A stretch of DNA of 64,000 nt from contig JAEUIC010000013.1 in NCBI GenBank assembly GCA_016795285.1, positions 62,001 to 126,000 of the forward strand, given 5' to 3'. Under the pieces are notes generated by a model that had not been told where the DNA came from, ran no database searches, and saw only the letters and a list, made by a program, of their open reading frames with translations. Source of the stretch: Planctomycetota bacterium (GTDB taxonomy: Bacteria; Planctomycetota; B15-G4; SIAN01). The translations under genes were made by a program, and so were the position numbers. This document shows, piece after piece, positions 53,201 through 63,391 of the stretch. Position 1 is the stretch's first letter. The number at the start of each line of letters is the position of its first letter.

Positions 53201-55475
53201 CCGCGACCCCTTCCGGCAAGGGCGGCAACGCGAAGGAGATGCGCGCTCGCCCCGCCGCATCGGTCACCGTCTCGATCGCGGCGAGGTCGCCCGGAGGCGC
53301 CGCCGGTTCGAGGAGGCCGCTCGCGAAACCGTCCCGCTCGCCGCGGCCCACTTCGCAGCGCGGCCGCACGACGACGCGCCGCCCCGCTGCGCCGCCGCCT
53401 GCGAGCCAGCGCGCCGCGACGGCCCACTCGATCGGCGCGCCGGCGATCAGCGCGGGAAGCGGCGGCGCGTCGACTTCGAGGCGGTCGGGCACGAAGCAGT
53501 CGACGAAGCAGCTCGCTTCGGCGAGCCGCTCGCGCGCCGCGTCGCTCTCCGCGAGGCCGCCGCGCAGGAGCTCGAGGCGCCACGCGCCGGTCGGGTCGCC
53601 GCTCGTCGTCGCGAAAGCGAGCGGCACGACGCCGCTGCCCGGCACCGCGAGTTCGAGGCGGCGGCGCAGGCGACCGCGCGCGTCGGTGAAGCGCGCCACC
53701 AGCGGCACGCCGGCCGCCGCGCGACCGTCGCGCTCGCGCACCAGCGCCGTCGCGTCGATCGATTCGCCCGGCCGCACCACGCCGCGCGCCGGATGGAGGA
53801 ACGCCTCGATCGCGCCCGACCGCGTGGGCGCCGCGCCGCCGACCTCGAGATGGGCGAGGTCGACGCGGAACCGCTCGAGTTCGAGCCACGCCACCTCCTC
53901 GCCGCGCGTCGCCAGCAGCAGGAACGGCACGCGATCGCCCTCGGGCGGCGGCAGCGGCAGCGTCGCGAGGCCGTCGGCGCCGGTGGTGCCGCGCGCGAGG
54001 CGCTGGCGGGTCGGCGTGTAGAGCTCGACGGTGGCGCCCTCGACCCCTTCGTCTCCGGCGAGCGTGCGCACCGCGACGACGGCGTCGCGCAGCGCGACGC
54101 GCGCGCTGAGGCCGAGGTCGCTCACCTGCAGGAGGCGGCGGCGCGGCCAGTGGAGCCCGGCGGCGGGCGCGGCGAGTTCGACCACGCAGGGGCCGCGCGG
54201 CGGCGCGCCGAACAGCGCGGCGAGGTCGAGGCGCGTCACCGTCCGCTCGTTGCGCGCGGCGACGAGCGCGAGGCGCGCCCGCTGCGGCGCGGCGGCCAGC
54301 GTCTCGAGGCCGGCGTCGACGTCCTGCGCGAGCGCCACGACGTTGCTCGGGTAGATCGACCAGAGGGCGACCTCGAGCTGCTCGACGTTGGTGGTGGCGA
54401 CCTCGAGCTCCGCGCCGGCGGCGCTCGAGAGCACCTCGCCGCGGGCCGCGAAGTCGAGCGCCGGCTCGCGATCGGGGACGAAGAGCGCGTGGTCGAGCGG
54501 CGCGGCGAGTCGCTCCGCGCCGCGGCCCGGGAAGCCGGCCGGGAGGTGCACGGTCAGCGAGCGACCGGGCGGCAGCGCGCCGCGCAGGTGGAGCGCGCCG
54601 TAGCGCACCTCCGCGACCAGCGGCAGCGGCGGCTCGACGGCGACCTGCGCCGGATCGAGCTCGCCGAGTTCGTGGTTGAAGTGGAGCCAGAGGCCGTCGT
54701 CGGCGGCGAAGGAGCGCCGGAAGGCGAGCGGCTCGGCGAGCGGCAGCTTGGCGCGCCACGGCGTGGTGAGCGGCAGCGGACCGACCGTCGAGCGGAGCGT
54801 CGCCGCCAGCGCCACCTCGACCTGCGCCGGGCGCGGTGCGTCGGGCCGCAGCTCGAGCGCGACGAGGTGGCGCGGACCGTCCCCGCCCGTCACGCGCGCG
54901 ACGAGCGGCGCGCCGTCGGCGGCGGTCACCGCGAGCGCGCGCTGCAGCTCGGCGGCGGCGACCGGCAGGTCGAAGGTGAGCGCGAAGGCGAGCGGCGCGG
55001 CGCTGCCGGGCGGCGGCGCGGCGACCTTCACGTCGACCACCTGCGGACCGGGCGTGGCGGCATCGAACTCGCGGGCCGGCGCGACCACGCGGCCGTCGAG
55101 CGCGAAGAGGCCGGCGCCGAGCCGCACGCGCGTCGTGCGGGCGCGCGGCAGCGGCTCGGCCAGCAGGACGTCGAGCGTCGTCGCGGAACTCCAGCGCAGC
55201 GCGCAGGGGAGCGGCGGATCGAGCGTGACGTCGACGCCGGCGGTCGCGCCGGGCGCGTCGACCGCCGCGGCGCCGACCATCGGCGTGGCGAACTCGAAGC
55301 GCAGCCGCTCGGCGTCGACGACCAGCCGCACCGCCGCGTCGGGCAATGGCCGCGTCGTCGCGCTCGCCACGCGCTCGCGCGCCGCCTCGCGCAGCGCCAT
55401 CACCGCAAGGCCGGCCGCGAAGGCAGCCGCCAGCGCCAGCGCGAATCGCGCTCGCGCGAACCGATCGGTCGACAC
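50205..55475 (-). CDS. Bacterial alpha-2-macroglobulin with thioester
   Basis: A 1756-residue protein started at the GTG at 55475, which has a GGAGGGGGAG ribosome site and leads directly into a membrane anchor (ARFALALAAAFAAGLAVMAL); an ATG at 55541 is an alternative. The central bait/beta domains are followed by the thioester motif in YPHGCLEQTTSRC (Cys1319). Bacterial homologues trap proteases in the periplasm by covalent capture. Unlike Escherichia coli YfhM it lacks a lipobox and appears to be held by the N-terminal helix. GTGA coupling to pbpC supports a shared cell-wall-repair role, known from other bacteria. Confidence 0.93.
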   Translation of the reverse strand: MSTDRFARARFALALAAAFAAGLAVMALREAARERVASATTRPLPDAAVRLVVDAERLRFEFATPMVGAAAVDAPGATAGVDVTLDPPLPCALRWSSATTLDVLLAEPLPRARTTRVRLGAGLFALDGRVVAPAREFDAATPGPQVVDVKVAAPPPGSAAPLAFALTFDLPVAAAELQRALAVTAADGAPLVARVTGGDGPRHLVALELRPDAPRPAQVEVALAATLRSTVGPLPLTTPWRAKLPLAEPLAFRRSFAADDGLWLHFNHELGELDPAQVAVEPPLPLVAEVRYGALHLRGALPPGRSLTVHLPAGFPGRGAERLAAPLDHALFVPDREPALDFAARGEVLSSAAGAELEVATTNVEQLEVALWSIYPSNVVALAQDVDAGLETLAAAPQRARLALVAARNERTVTRLDLAALFGAPPRGPCVVELAAPAAGLHWPRRRLLQVSDLGLSARVALRDAVVAVRTLAGDEGVEGATVELYTPTRQRLARGTTGADGLATLPLPPPEGDRVPFLLLATRGEEVAWLELERFRVDLAHLEVGGAAPTRSGAIEAFLHPARGVVRPGESIDATALVRERDGRAAAGVPLVARFTDARGRLRRRLELAVPGSGVVPLAFATTSGDPTGAWRLELLRGGLAESDAARERLAEASCFVDCFVPDRLEVDAPPLPALIAGAPIEWAVAARWLAGGGAAGRRVVVRPRCEVGRGERDGFASGLLEPAAPPGDLAAIETVTDAAGRARISFALPPLPEGVAAWRVVLHAEVEDPSGRVVRRQQEGEARRAGPTLGVRRTATGVEVAALPPRASDASAASRAVPREPIAATLELERRRWQWELGGDGRWRSRVAATVESRRSLELQVGSPLAVALPAFDSGDEGWRVVVVRGAGQRGELLLDDAAARPDRLALRGPAQVAAGRAFTVEFDAPFAGHALVTLEGERLHAARSLAVEKGRVAVTLELPSDELGPTVHAVVALTRPQARRDATPPDWLMGALPLAVERSAAFLAVELAAPDVVLPGSDVAITVAAPGATAATVALIDVGILQRTRHPDPDPRGHFLARRRLATRGADSRVALLSGAHFPLEKLVGGDDALLEENRALGTAEVATVALFRGDVALDADGRALLFFPLPDDYEGRLRLAVVAAGPLQSGAAVRDIVVRAPLSLQLAGPRRLATGDRSEVVVTFCNRTGSAATLDWDAQTSGGLALLPAAAGGRLELTVDERREVRLALQAGSAGGGELRVTARGAGQLREVALSLAIAPRARAVVRREALALGPGEHELALRGDWLGDAVELRLVVDRRPQRQLEPLARALIDYPHGCLEQTTSRCHALLAVATLFPQLREGDAAAPERLLAAGIERLLSMQLSSGGFAFWPGGSAPHPFGTLWALDLLARAQAAGQAVPDEVLARGRRYVEREVVDGEERLAACFALEQLSRGGRPWAGRLAALAAAPPDGEGALLLALAAARLGDGEQARALLAKASAWASEGRAADAMSAPFASSLRRAALELRVRLALDPADAAAAPLADRLQQALRDPERLTTHEQAQLLLALCDWYPRFASERSAGAVTLQLGAARHELPDGEPFAARVPLREAVRLHCPDARFAALEWRGLEGEEAASGREGFGWTRRCIDVESGAEVRAGAPLRRGHLYDVVVEGGVGGRESQLLLQDLLPAGVEPEPWRAPDAADPLAARVEHVEARDDRVLLFFAVERADGRFTLRHRVRALFAGRYASGASALESLYAPGRRAALPSVPVEIVP

Positions 55476-55690
55476 GCTCCCCCTCCCCGCTTGGCCCGCG
55501 ATGCAGGCCGACGTTCGTGCGCGGACGGAGTTGCGCGACATGGAAGCGGCAGCGGCCGATCGCCGGGCCGCGCTCGCTTCCTCCACCACCGGCGGCGCAT
55601 CTGAGCCGCTTCGCGGCGCGCGTCAATCCGAGCGAAACGCGGACAGCGCGGCGCGCCGCCACGCGACGGCGGCGACGCGACGAGCGCCGG

Positions 55691-57043
55691 TCACGGCGGC
55701 AGGTCGCTCGGCACGTGCGGGATGTAGATCAGCGAGCAGAAGCCGAAGTAGATCATCAGGCCGGTGACGTCGCAGAAGGTGGCGACGAAGGGCGAGCAGG
55801 CGGTGGCCGGGTCGAGCTTCAGCAGCCGCAGGAGGAAGGGCAGCAGCGAGCCGACCAGCGAGCCGAACAGCACGACGCCCACCACCGAGAAGGAGATGGT
55901 GAAGGCGAGCCGCATGAAGTGGTCGCCGTACTCGCCGAAGAGCCACTGCCAGAGCAGCACGCGCAGCATGCCGATGCAGCTCAGGAAGAGGCCGAGCGTG
56001 AGGCCGCCGATCAGCTCGCGCTTGAAGACGCGCCACCAGTCGTCGAGGCGCAGCTCGCCGAGCGCCAGCGCGCGGATCACCAGCGTCGCCGACTGGCTGC
56101 CCGAGTTGCCGCCGCTCGACATGATCAGCGGGATGTAGGCCATCAGCACCTTCCAGAGCGAGAGCTCGTGGTCGAAGTGGCCGATGGCGGAGGCGGTCAG
56201 CGTGCCGCCGAGGAAGAGGATCGCGAGCCACCCGGCGCGCTTCCTCACCATCTCGAGGATCGAGACCTGCAGGTAGGGAGCGTCGAGGGCCTCGACGCCG
56301 GCGAGCTTCTGGATGTCCTCGGTCGCCTCCTCCTGCACGACGTCGACGATGTCCTCGGCGGAGACGACGCCCTTCATGCGCCCGTCGCCGTCGAGCACCG
56401 GCAGCGCGACCAGGTTCTTCGCCGAGAAGAGCGGCGCGATCTTCTCCTGGTCCAGGTCCTCGGCGACCGTGACGACGTCGGTGATCATCACCTCCTCGAT
56501 GCGCTTGGCGGCCGGCGCGGTGAGGAGCTGGCGGAAGGAGAGGACGCCCTTCAGCTTCTGCTCGGAGTCGAGCACGTAGCAGTAGTAGATCGGCCGGTCC
56601 TTCTGCTGCGCCTGGCGCCGGAGGTAGAGGATCGCCTCGTCGACGGTCATCTCGGGGCGCAGCCGCGCGAAGCGCGGGTTCATCAGGCCGCCCGCCTCGT
56701 CCTCCGCGTAGGCCAGCAGCGCGCGCACCTCCCGCAGCGAGACGTCGTCGAGCAGCGCGAGCAGCGCATCGCGATCGCCGCGCGAGGCGTGCTGCACGAC
56801 GTCGGCCGCATCGTCGAGCGGCAGGAGGCGCAGCCACGCGCGGCGCGTCAGGTGGGGCAGCGCCACGAGGAGCTGCGCCTGCTCGCGCGAGGTGAGCGCG
56901 AGGAAGAACTCCTCCGCCTCGTCCTCGGGCAGGAGCTTCAGCGACTCGATCCGCTCGTCGGGGGCCATCACCGGCCACGCCGCCTTGAGGTCGGTCAGGA
57001 CCTCGTTGGTCTCGGGCGTGAGCTGGCCTTCGGCGCGATCCAT
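55691..57043 (-). CDS. mgtE: Magnesium transporter MgtE
   Basis: A 450-residue protein of standard length. The N-terminal superhelical domain (~1-130) contains LLPEDEAEEFFLAL. Two CBS domains (~130-260) include NPRFARLRPEMTVDEAIL and ALPVLDGDGRMKGVVSAEDI. Five membrane helices (~270-450) carry the pore signature MSSGGNSGSQSATLVIRAL. In the known family, Mg2+ bound by the N and CBS domains closes the channel. It is divergent from the pseudouridine synthase gene across 82 bp; I see no Mg2+ riboswitch there. Confidence 0.95.
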   Translation of the reverse strand: MDRAEGQLTPETNEVLTDLKAAWPVMAPDERIESLKLLPEDEAEEFFLALTSREQAQLLVALPHLTRRAWLRLLPLDDAADVVQHASRGDRDALLALLDDVSLREVRALLAYAEDEAGGLMNPRFARLRPEMTVDEAILYLRRQAQQKDRPIYYCYVLDSEQKLKGVLSFRQLLTAPAAKRIEEVMITDVVTVAEDLDQEKIAPLFSAKNLVALPVLDGDGRMKGVVSAEDIVDVVQEEATEDIQKLAGVEALDAPYLQVSILEMVRKRAGWLAILFLGGTLTASAIGHFDHELSLWKVLMAYIPLIMSSGGNSGSQSATLVIRALALGELRLDDWWRVFKRELIGGLTLGLFLSCIGMLRVLLWQWLFGEYGDHFMRLAFTISFSVVGVVLFGSLVGSLLPFLLRLLKLDPATACSPFVATFCDVTGLMIYFGFCSLIYIPHVPSDLPP

Positions 57044-57125
57044 CGTGCGCGGGACGATAGCTCGCGCGAGGCGAGCGGCGCGAGGGCGCGCTCGCCGTTC
57101 CTTGCGACGCCGCGTCCGCGGACCT

Positions 57126-57947
57126 ATGAGCCGCGAGCGATCCGGGCCGCGATCGGCCCGCGACGACCGCCTCCCCCTCGATGACGAGACCGCCGTGAGC
57201 GCCGCCGACCGCCGAGCCTTCGAGTACCTGCCGCGCCTCATCTCGAAGTGGGGCTTCTGCTCGCGCAAGGAGGCCGAGCGGCTGGTCGCCGGCGGCCACG
57301 TCACCGTGAACGGCGTGATCCGCCGCGACGTCCTCTGGAAGACCCAGCCGCGCAAGGATGCGATCGCGGTCGACGGGCAGCCGGTGCGGCGCGCCGCGCT
57401 GCTCTACGCGAAGCTGCACAAGCCGCTCGGCGTGGTGACCACCATGAAGGACCCGGAAGGGCGGCCGACCGTGGCGTCGCTCATCCCCGCGGAGCTGAAG
57501 GGGGTGATGCCGGTCGGGCGGCTCGACGCCGATTCGACCGGCCTCCTGCTGCTGACCAACGACCACGCGCTCGGCGACCTGCTCGCGGGGGCCGACCACC
57601 GCGTCGAGAAGCTCTATCGGGTCATCGTCGGCGGCCACCACGATGACGAGCGGTTCGCGCCGATGCGCGCCGGCAGCGTGCTCGACGAGGGCGAGCAGTG
57701 CCGGCCGGCGCGCGTGAAGGTGCTCGGGCGCGCCGGCCCCGACACGCGCATCGAGGTGGTGCTCGACGAGGGGAAGAACCGGCAGATCCGCCGCTCGCTG
57801 GCGCAGCTCGGCCTCGAGGTGCGCGCGCTCCATCGCGTGAGGATCGGCCCGCTCGAGCTCGGCGCGCTGCCGGCGGGGCAGATGGTGGCGCTGACGGCGG
57901 CGGAGCTCGCGGCGCTGCGGCGCACGCGCGGGAGCGGCTCGACCTGA
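57126..57947 (+). CDS. Pseudouridine synthase, RsuA/RluB/RluE/RluF family
   Basis: A 273-residue protein. A basic N-terminal extension precedes an S4 RNA-binding domain (RLISKWGFCSRKEAERLVAG, then GHVTVNG). The catalytic domain follows with the active-site Asp in GRLDADSTGLLLLTND and the family tail motif EGKNRQIRRSLAQLGLEV. It converts a uridine of ribosomal RNA to pseudouridine; the exact site (16S or 23S) cannot be told. The ATG at 57126 was chosen over upstream in-frame starts, which overlap mgtE. Confidence 0.92.
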   Translation: MSRERSGPRSARDDRLPLDDETAVSAADRRAFEYLPRLISKWGFCSRKEAERLVAGGHVTVNGVIRRDVLWKTQPRKDAIAVDGQPVRRAALLYAKLHKPLGVVTTMKDPEGRPTVASLIPAELKGVMPVGRLDADSTGLLLLTNDHALGDLLAGADHRVEKLYRVIVGGHHDDERFAPMRAGSVLDEGEQCRPARVKVLGRAGPDTRIEVVLDEGKNRQIRRSLAQLGLEVRALHRVRIGPLELGALPAGQMVALTAAELAALRRTRGSGST

Positions 57948-58173
57948 GCGAAGCGCCGCGCCGGGACCCGCTCGCTCCGGCCGCCGCACCGAAGCCCTCT
58001 CCCAGGCGGTCGATGCGGCGACGCAGCTCGCGCGAGTCCCAGCTCACGGCCGTCGCGTTCGCGCCCGCGACGCGACGAGCCAGCGCAACCGGCGGGCCGC
58101 GGAGGCGCGCCGCGGCCCCGCGGCGATCGCCCTGAAACGGCGAGAGCGGCCGTCGCCGGCCGCCCTCGTTACC

Positions 58174-58195
58174 GCGCCGCCACCGTTGGCGGCGC
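58174..58195. terminator. Bidirectional hairpin between convergent genes
   Basis: GCGCCGCCA and its exact complement enclose the 4-nt loop CCGT, between the pseudouridine synthase stop and the chemotaxis operon stop. A second, shorter hairpin (CCCGTC/GACGGG) lies just to the right (~58207-58225). No T-tract is present on either side. Confidence 0.55.
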
Positions 58196-58226
58196 ATCCG
58201 ATGACCCGTCGTCCGAGGACGGGCGT

Positions 58227-58715
58227 TCAAGTCACCAAGAGCGTCAGCCGGCCGGCGGTGTAGCCGGGGATCGCCACCTCGAGGTCGAGGCGGCCGGCCG
58301 GCGCCTTCGCCAGCGCCGCGATCTCCGGCGCGAGCTTGTCGGTCGTCGCCACCGTGCCGAGCTTGACGCGCGGCGTGCTCGGCGAGTTGAAGAGCCCCGA
58401 CCAGACGTTCAGCACCTCGTGCAGGTTCTCGGCGATGTTGTCGGCGATCTTGCCCGACTTCGCGCTCTCGTCGGCGACCACCTGCGGCAGCATCACCAGC
58501 GCGGCGCCGGCGCTGCAGGCGAGCGGCAGGTCCATCACCACCACCGCCGCGAGCTTGCCCGCCGCCTCGACGTAGGTCGCGACGACGACCGGCAGCTTCG
58601 CGGCCGGCGCGACCGGCTTGCCCGGCTTGCAGCTCGCCGTGCGGCCGATCAGTCCCGACAGCGTCTTCGCGACGTGTCCCGCCTCGGGGAGGTTGTGCAG
58701 CAAGGTGGTCGGCAT
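58227..58715 (-). CDS. CheC/CheX-like protein, putative CheY-P phosphatase
   Basis: A 162-residue protein, last in the chemotaxis-like operon. The helix IADNIAENLHEVLNVWSGLF carries the E-x-x-N pattern (EVLN) used by CheC/CheX phosphatases to attack phospho-CheY. Similarity is weaker than for the neighbouring gene, and only one such motif is visible, as in CheX. Two similar genes in tandem suggest duplication with divergence. Confidence 0.6.
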   Translation of the reverse strand: MPTTLLHNLPEAGHVAKTLSGLIGRTASCKPGKPVAPAAKLPVVVATYVEAAGKLAAVVVMDLPLACSAGAALVMLPQVVADESAKSGKIADNIAENLHEVLNVWSGLFNSPSTPRVKLGTVATTDKLAPEIAALAKAPAGRLDLEVAIPGYTAGRLTLLVT

Positions 58716-58733
58716 CGGAGTCCCTTCTTCGCG

Positions 58734-59225
58734 TCACTGCGCCTTGTAGCGGACGACCAGCAGGTGGGCGTCGATCTCCCCCATCTTCACGGCGACCATG
58801 CCGACTTCCTGGCGATCGGACGCGAGCAGGCGTCCTTGCATGAAGAGCGGCAGGCCGAGCTTGAAACCGGGCACGCGCTCCGAGATCAGCCGCTTCGCGG
58901 AGCCGCCGAGGATGTTGGCGATCTCGCCGACCGCGTCGCACATGTCGGCGTCGGTGATCTCCTCGTCGGGCTCCATGCAGAGCATCTTGCGGCCGAGCGC
59001 GCGGCAGCCGTCGATCGAGGCGACCACGCCGATCTGCGCCGATCCCTCGTCGCCGACCAGCGCGACATAGGAGCCGACGTCGGTGACCGGCGCCTCGGTG
59101 GCCGTCGCGCCGACCGTGAAGCTCTCGCAGCCGAGCTGCCCCTTCGCGAGCTCCTCGCACGCCTGCACGGTGATCTGCAGCCAATCCTGCAGCGTGAGCT
59201 CCTGCGTCCCGTTGGCAGCGCTCAT
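58734..59225 (-). CDS. cheX: CheX-like CheY-P phosphatase
   Basis: A 163-residue protein. The helix DAVGEIANILGGSAKRLI carries the E-x-x-N dephosphorylation motif in the CheX context, followed by a beta-rich end (LLVVRYKAQ). In known systems CheX removes the phosphate from CheY to end the signal. The ATG overlaps the cheY stop as ATGA, so CheY and its eraser are made together. Confidence 0.78.
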   Translation of the reverse strand: MSAANGTQELTLQDWLQITVQACEELAKGQLGCESFTVGATATEAPVTDVGSYVALVGDEGSAQIGVVASIDGCRALGRKMLCMEPDEEITDADMCDAVGEIANILGGSAKRLISERVPGFKLGLPLFMQGRLLASDRQEVGMVAVKMGEIDAHLLVVRYKAQ

Positions 59226-59587
59226 GTGGCGAGCACCGGCTGGAGGACCTGCTGGAACGTCTCCGGCGTGAACGGCTTGGCGATCAGGAAGAGCGCGCCC
59301 GAGTCCATCGCGAGCTTGCGCATCTCCGGCGTGCCCTCGGTGGTCACGAAGCCGAACTTCACGGCGTTCCCTTCGGTCCGCAGCTTCTGCAGCAGCTCGA
59401 TGCCGTTCATCTCGGGCATGTTCCAGTCGGACAGCACGAGGTCGGGCGGCGCCGCCTTGATGGCGTCGAACGCCTGCGCGCCGTTCTCGGCCTCCTCGAC
59501 GGCGTGCTGCTCGAAGCCGGCCTGCTTCAGGGTCCGGGCGACGATCTTGCGCATCGCCTTGCTGTCATCGACGACCAGGATCTTCAT
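59222..59587 (-). CDS. cheY: CheY-type single-domain response regulator
   Basis: A 121-residue receiver domain with the acid pair VVDDS, phospho-acceptor Asp in VLSDWNMPEMNG, Thr in FVTTEG and Lys in IAKPF, all canonical. The ribosome site decides the start: AGGA is directly adjacent to the ATG at 59593 but 6 nt before the ATG at 59587, so the latter is used. There is no output domain, so it acts by protein contact, presumably with a motor or other effector not encoded here. Confidence 0.93.
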   Translation of the reverse strand: MKILVVDDSKAMRKIVARTLKQAGFEQHAVEEAENGAQAFDAIKAAPPDLVLSDWNMPEMNGIELLQKLRTEGNAVKFGFVTTEGTPEMRKLAMDSGALFLIAKPFTPETFQQVLQPVLAT

Positions 59588-59672
59588 TCGCATTCCTCTC
59601 GTGAGGTGGGTTGCGGCCGACTCTTCGTCGCGCCGCTCCCATCCGGTTGAACGAAAAGAGTTCCGCGCCGGC

Positions 59673-60679
59673 TCACGGCTTGTAGGTCGTCGCGCGACCG
59701 ACGCGGACGGTCTTCCAGCTCTCGTCGACGCCGAGCAGGCTCTCCGACGCGCCGATCATCAGCACGCCGTCGGGAGCGAGGACCGAGCGGATCTTCTTCA
59801 GGATCTGCCGCTTGGTCTCGACGTCGAAGTAGATCAGCACGTTGCGCAGCAGCACGAGGTCGTAGGTCGCCATCGGCGGGAACGGCGCCACGAGGTTCAT
59901 CTCGCGGAAGTCGACCAGCTTGCGCAGCTCTTCCTTGACGCGGAAGTCGTCGCCGACCGGCTCGAGCCACTTCGAGGTCTGGGCGTCGGCCATGCCGCGG
60001 CGCACCTCGAAGCTGGTGTAGGTGGCCGCCTTCGCGCGGCGCACCATCTCGGCGCTCAAGTCGGTGCCGAGCAGTTCGAGCTTCCAGACCGCGAGCTGCG
60101 GGAAGCCGTCGCGCATCATCATCAGCAGGCTGTACGCCTCCTGCCCGCTCGACGAGGCCGCCGACCAGATGCGCAGCGTCCGCTTGCTGGCGCGCGCGCG
60201 CAGCAGCTCCGGCAGCACGCAGCCCTTCAGCGCCTCGAACGGCTCGAAGTCGCGGAAGAAGCTGGTCTCGTTGGTGGTGAGCGCCTCGACCACCTCGGTG
60301 GCGAGCTTCGGGTCGCTGCCGAGCCGCAGCTGATCGAAGAGCTGGCCGAGCTTCTCGAGGTTGCGCCGGCGCGCCACGGTCTTGAGCCGCGTCTCGACCA
60401 GGTACTCCTGGCGCGGCTCGATGACGATGCCGGAGCGCTCGCGGACGAGCTTGCGCACCAGCTCGAAGTCGGCGGGCGAGACCAGCGCCGGCACGGCGGC
60501 GGCCGCGGCGGGCGACGGCGGCGGCAGCGGCGCGATCACCGGCGGACGCGCTGCGAGCGGCGGGAGCGGCGCGATCGGCGGCGCGGGCGCGAACGGCCGC
60601 GGCGGCAGCGGCGCGACCGGCCGAGCGGCGGCGGGGCTGCTCGGCGGCGGTGCGGGTGGCTTCGGGGGCAGCGATGCGG

Positions 60680-60683
<4 letters not shown>
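59673..60683 (-). CDS. cheR: CheR chemoreceptor methyltransferase with Pro/Ala-rich N-terminal extension
   Basis: A 336-residue protein from the GTG at 60683, which overlaps the cheB stop as GTGA. An ~65-residue Pro/Ala linker precedes the CheR N-domain (RERSGIVIEPRQEYLVETRL). The SAM-binding domain follows (TTNETSFFRDFEPFE, WSAASSSGQEAYSLLM, LLRNVLIYFD). It methylates receptor glutamates in adaptation. The linker is unusual and may act as a tether. Confidence 0.93.
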
Positions 60684-62074
<1,391 letters not shown>

Positions 62075-62078
62075 CGGG

Positions 62079-62879
62079 TCACTCCGCGCGTCCGGAGAGC
62101 GCGGCGGCCGTCTTGCGGCAGGCGACCGCGCCGCGCGACATGGCGCGCGCCGACTCGCTCACCCGCGCGACGCCCTGGTCGATCTCGCCGCTCTCGCGCG
62201 CCGCGTCGGAGACGCAGCGGGCGATCTCCGTGGTGGTGGCGTTCTGCTCCTCGACGGCGCCGGCGATGCCGTTCTGGCTCTCGTGGATGCGCGAGATGAT
62301 CCGCGAGATCTCGGCGATCGCGGCGACGGCGCTCTTCGTGTCCGCCTGGATCGACTCGATGCGGTGGACGATCTCGGTGGTCGCCTTGGCGGTGGCGCGC
62401 GCGAGGTCCTTCACCTCGTTGGCGACCACGGCGAACCCCTTGCCCGCCTCGCCGGCGCGCGCCGCCTCGATGGTGGCGTTCAGCGCCAGCAGGTTGGTCT
62501 GCTGCGCGATCGACGAGATCACCTTGACGACGTCGCCGATCTCGGCGCTCGAGGCGCCGAGCCGCGACACCGTGGCGGTGGTCGACTCCGCGGCCGAGAC
62601 CGCGGAGCGCGCGACCTGCGCCGCCTCGCTCGCGTTCTTCGAGATCTCGCGGATGCTGGTGGTCATCTGCTCGAGGCTGCCGCTCACGCTGCGCAACCCT
62701 TCGCTCACCCGCCCGGCGCCGGCACCGAGCCGGGTCGCCTCGGTGGTCGTCGTCTCGGCGTCGCGCCCGAGCTCGTCGGCCACCTTCGCGAGCTGCGCGA
62801 TGGCCGCGGCGCCGGCGCCCTCGTCGGCGATCGGCTCCGCGATCGGCGCGCGGCTGCTCCCCTTCAGGGCGATGGCCAT
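62079..62879 (-). CDS. Soluble methyl-accepting chemotaxis protein
   Basis: A 266-residue, mostly helical protein with the conserved signalling hairpin tip ([19 protein letters not shown], then [15 protein letters not shown]). No membrane helix and no recognisable sensor domain are present; the first ~40 residues are Ala/Gly-rich. It must therefore sense through other proteins or act as a cytoplasmic array core. Its start overlaps the cheW stop as TGATG. Confidence 0.9.
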   Translation of the reverse strand: MAIALKGSSRAPIAEPIADEGAGAAAIAQLAKVADELGRDAETTTTEATRLGAGAGRVSEGLRSVSGSLEQMTTSIREISKNASEAAQVARSAVSAAESTTATVSRLGASSAEIGDVVKVISSIAQQTNLLALNATIEAARAGEAGKGFAVVANEVKDLARATAKATTEIVHRIESIQADTKSAVAAIAEISRIISRIHESQNGIAGAVEEQNATTTEIARCVSDAARESGEIDQGVARVSESARAMSRGAVACRKTAAALSGRAE

Positions 62880-63391
62880 CAGTGTTCTCCGGCGGCGGCC
62901 GTCACCGGCGTCGCGTGGTTGCGAGCGGCGTCGCGTCCGCCGCGTGCATGGGGGACGCTCGCGCCTGTCGCGAGCGCCTTCTCCTTGTCGAGCACGAGGA
63001 GCAGGCGCCCCTCGAGCTTGTAGACGCCGCGCAGGACCTCGCGCACGGCGCCGCGCACGGTGTCGGGAGTCGGCTCGAACTGCTGGCCGTCGACCGTCAC
63101 CACGTCGCGGATCTCGTCGATCAGGAAGCTCACCGCGCCGTGCTCGCTGCGCACGACCAGGTTGATCGGCTGCTCGTCGGCGGGACGCGCCGGCAGCGAG
63201 AGGCAGGCGCGCAGGTCGATCGCCATGACGATCTGGCCGCGCAGGTTGATCAGGCCGCGGACGATGCGCGGCGCCAGCGGCACGCGCGTCATCTCCTGCG
63301 GCAGGACCACTTCCTGGACCTCGCCGACGTCGATGCCGAACAGGTGGCCGGCCAGCGTGAACGTGCAGAACTGGTTCATGGTGCGCTCCAT
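62879..63391 (-). CDS. cheW: CheW coupling protein
   Basis: A 170-residue protein. Two SH3-like halves are readable: [20 protein letters not shown] and [19 protein letters not shown], then [14 protein letters not shown]. It links receptors to CheA. The start at 63391 overlaps the cheA stop as TGATG; the ATG at 63379 is the alternative. The C-terminal ~35 residues after LVLDKEKAL are a low-complexity tail. Confidence 0.92.
   Translation of the reverse strand: MERTMNQFCTFTLAGHLFGIDVGEVQEVVLPQEMTRVPLAPRIVRGLINLRGQIVMAIDLRACLSLPARPADEQPINLVVRSEHGAVSFLIDEIRDVVTVDGQQFEPTPDTVRGAVREVLRGVYKLEGRLLLVLDKEKALATGASVPHARGGRDAARNHATPVTAAAGEH

Noticed and set aside
50193..55604. 1803-codon open frame opposite the alpha-2-macroglobulin gene
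   Set aside because: Composition is antisense shadow; the minus strand carries a thioester motif and coupled start/stop.
57044..57125. Magnesium riboswitch upstream of mgtE
   Set aside because: The 82-bp divergent gap is too short and shows no fitting structure.
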